A stretch of DNA of 64,000 nucleotides. It comes from Microbacterium halotolerans (GTDB taxonomy: Bacteria > Actinomycetota > Actinomycetes > Actinomycetales > Microbacteriaceae). The notes under the pieces were generated by a model. That model ran no database searches. It was not told where the DNA came from and saw only the letters and a list, made by a program, of their open reading frames with translations. Shown piece by piece: positions 62,865 through 64,000 of this stretch. Positions within the stretch are counted from its first letter, which is position 1; each line of letters starts with the position of its first letter. Position numbers and translations under genes: made by a program. The stretch spans positions 528,560 to 592,559 of the forward strand of contig NZ_KZ984052.1 in the NCBI RefSeq assembly GCF_003569805.1. Direction: 5' to 3'.

Positions 62865-64000
62865 ATGAGAGAGAAGCGGACAAAGAAGGTCGCAGCCTCA
62901 GCCGCGGCAATAGCTGTGGCTGCAACCGGCGCAATCGTCGGTTTCGCGGCCCCCGCCGCTGCTGAGGATGGCGCCAACGGAGAGGTACGCGGCTATCTGT
63001 GGCCGGGCAGCGATGGCACGCCGAACTGGGAGGGCACCTATCGGATGCCGGACGGCACCGAAGCATGGTGCGCATCGATCTGGGCGCCGGAGCCGATCTA
63101 CGCGGACTCGTACGGAAATCCGGTGCCGCTGACCAAGAACGACGGCTCCCCTCTGTCGGACGACGAGATGCAGACACTCGCCTACGTCGTGTCGACCGCG
63201 AGCGACGCGGTGATCAACCAGGTCGGCAAGGACGCCGACGACCACTCGGCTGCGGCGTCTGTGATCATCCACAACATGACCAACTCTGCGCCGGCCTCGT
63301 ATGATCCGCAGTGGCCGCTGGACGCGTTCGACGCGAACGAGGATCCGATCGGGTCGGGCCAGCAGACCACCGAGGTCCACGGTGTGTACGACGCCCTGCT
63401 CGCCGACGCCGCGCTGTACGGCGGCGAGTGGGAGTTCACCTACGACGACGTCGGCGACTGGACCGTCGGCGACACCGTTGAGGTGACCGGCCGGCTGCAG
63501 ACAACGGCGGGGACTCCGATCCCCGACCGGGAGCTGGAGATCGCAGGCACGTACGGGTTCGACGTGCCCGTCGAGACGGTGACCACCGGCGCGGACGGCG
63601 GCTTCACCATCGAGGGCACGATCACCGACACCAGCGCGATGGTGGAGCCAGCACTCATCGCACCTGCCCAGACGGTGATGATGCGCGAGCCCGCCTCATG
63701 GTCCTCCGCCCAGCGACCGCAGAACATGATCCTCGTCGACGACGCTCTCCTGCGCGGCACGCTCCTGTTCTCCGCCCAGGAACCCGGCGAGCCCACCATA
63801 GGCACGAGCGCCCATGACCAGACCGATGGCGACAGGGTCCTTCCGTCCGAGGGCGGCACGATCGTCGATGTGGTCTCATACGAGAACCTGACTCCGGGTA
63901 CGGAGTACACGCTGACCGGTGAGCTGATGGACAGCGCCACAGGTGAGGGCACCGGAATCACGGGTGAGGCGACGTTCACACCGGAGACCCCGAACGGCAC
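62865..64000 (+). CDS. VaFE-repeat surface-anchored protein, 3' end outside the window
   Basis: About 378 residues are visible. A signal peptide (KVAASAAAIAVAATGAIVGFAAPAAA) is followed by a thioester-domain-like region (GTEAWCASIWAPEP, near residues 65-78, with a Cys typical of such folds) and Ig-like beta domains. The last visible part, IGTSAHDQTDGDRVLPSEGGTI, VVSYENLTPGTEYTLTGELMD, is the start of a VaFE repeat, which suggests more repeats and a sorting signal past the edge. ATG with GAGG upstream. It may act as a pilus or adhesin subunit. Confidence 0.82.
   Translation, partial: MREKRTKKVAASAAAIAVAATGAIVGFAAPAAAEDGANGEVRGYLWPGSDGTPNWEGTYRMPDGTEAWCASIWAPEPIYADSYGNPVPLTKNDGSPLSDDEMQTLAYVVSTASDAVINQVGKDADDHSAAASVIIHNMTNSAPASYDPQWPLDAFDANEDPIGSGQQTTEVHGVYDALLADAALYGGEWEFTYDDVGDWTVGDTVEVTGRLQTTAGTPIPDRELEIAGTYGFDVPVETVTTGADGGFTIEGTITDTSAMVEPALIAPAQTVMMREPASWSSAQRPQNMILVDDALLRGTLLFSAQEPGEPTIGTSAHDQTDGDRVLPSEGGTIVDVVSYENLTPGTEYTLTGELMDSATGEGTGITGEATFTPETPNG

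Noticed and set aside
1..64000. CRISPR arrays, insertion sequences, prophage or rRNA genes
   Set aside because: No regularly spaced repeats, transposase or phage motifs, or rRNA sequences were recognised on either strand.

Overview
This window looks like chromosomal DNA of a high-GC actinobacterium in the Microbacteriaceae, most likely Microbacterium or a close relative. That placement is an inference from protein style, from gene order (alaS-ruvX-mltG-aroE-aroC-aroK-aroB; yebC-ruvC-ruvA-ruvB-yajC-secD-secF-relA; thrS-HIT), from frequent ATGA/GTGA start-stop overlaps, and from many genes whose start codon sits 6-7 nt after a TAnnnT -10 box, the mark of leaderless transcripts. No insertion sequence, phage gene, CRISPR array or rRNA gene was seen.

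Layout. 1-8.5 kb (minus strand): the shikimate block aroB (cut by the window edge), aroK, aroC and aroE, then mltG (cell wall), ruvX and alaS. 8.5-16.8 kb: a DUF4166 protein, rpsD, rarA, a small membrane protein, a DUF349 protein, an orphan possibly AbiEi-like protein, and relA. 16.9-23.4 kb: secF, secD, yajC, ruvB, ruvA, ruvC and yebC. 23.5-30.5 kb: an L,D-transpeptidase and a vitamin B6 neighbourhood (pdxY, a MocR regulator divergent from an EamA transporter, pdxT, pdxS, and a PdxR-type regulator divergent from pdxST). 30.6-38.4 kb: an accessory nucleobase block with a PucR regulator (preceded by a leaderless upstream ORF), adenine deaminase, a four-gene NitT/SsuABC-type ABC transporter and a metal-dependent amidohydrolase. 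38.4-41.0 kb: a HIT protein and thrS. 41.0-43.0 kb: an ankyrin protein, a Cys/Met-rich copper-storage-like protein, a small Cys-motif protein and four tRNA genes (Gly, Val, Cys, Gly). 43.2-46.2 kb: pirin, a thioesterase and a LigM-like folate-dependent O-demethylase. 46.3-53.8 kb: a P-loop ATPase, a duplicated-domain lipoprotein and a jetA-jetB-jetC (MksFEB-type SMC) operon with no jetD beside it. 54-56.8 kb: a sortase-type choice-of-anchor A surface protein and an alpha/beta hydrolase. 57.1-62.7 kb: a two-component system divergent from a lipoprotein, HlyD-like adaptor and MacB-type ABC exporter. 62.9 kb to the end: the start of a VaFE-repeat surface protein.

How the parts work together. The housekeeping blocks supply chorismate, tRNA charging, recombination/repair, Sec export and the stringent response. 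The accessory content lies in 23.5-38 kb (B6 and nucleobase modules in what is usually a compact thrS-HIT-...-pdxS-pdxT-yebC order) and 41-64 kb (copper, aromatic demethylation, a plasmid-targeting or chromosome-organising SMC complex, envelope stress/export and surface adhesins). The most notable items are the JetABC operon lacking JetD, the symmetric operator over the overlapping start codons of mocR and eamA, the leaderless ORF fused by a TGATG junction to pucR, and the repeat cluster upstream of the leaderless thrS promoter.
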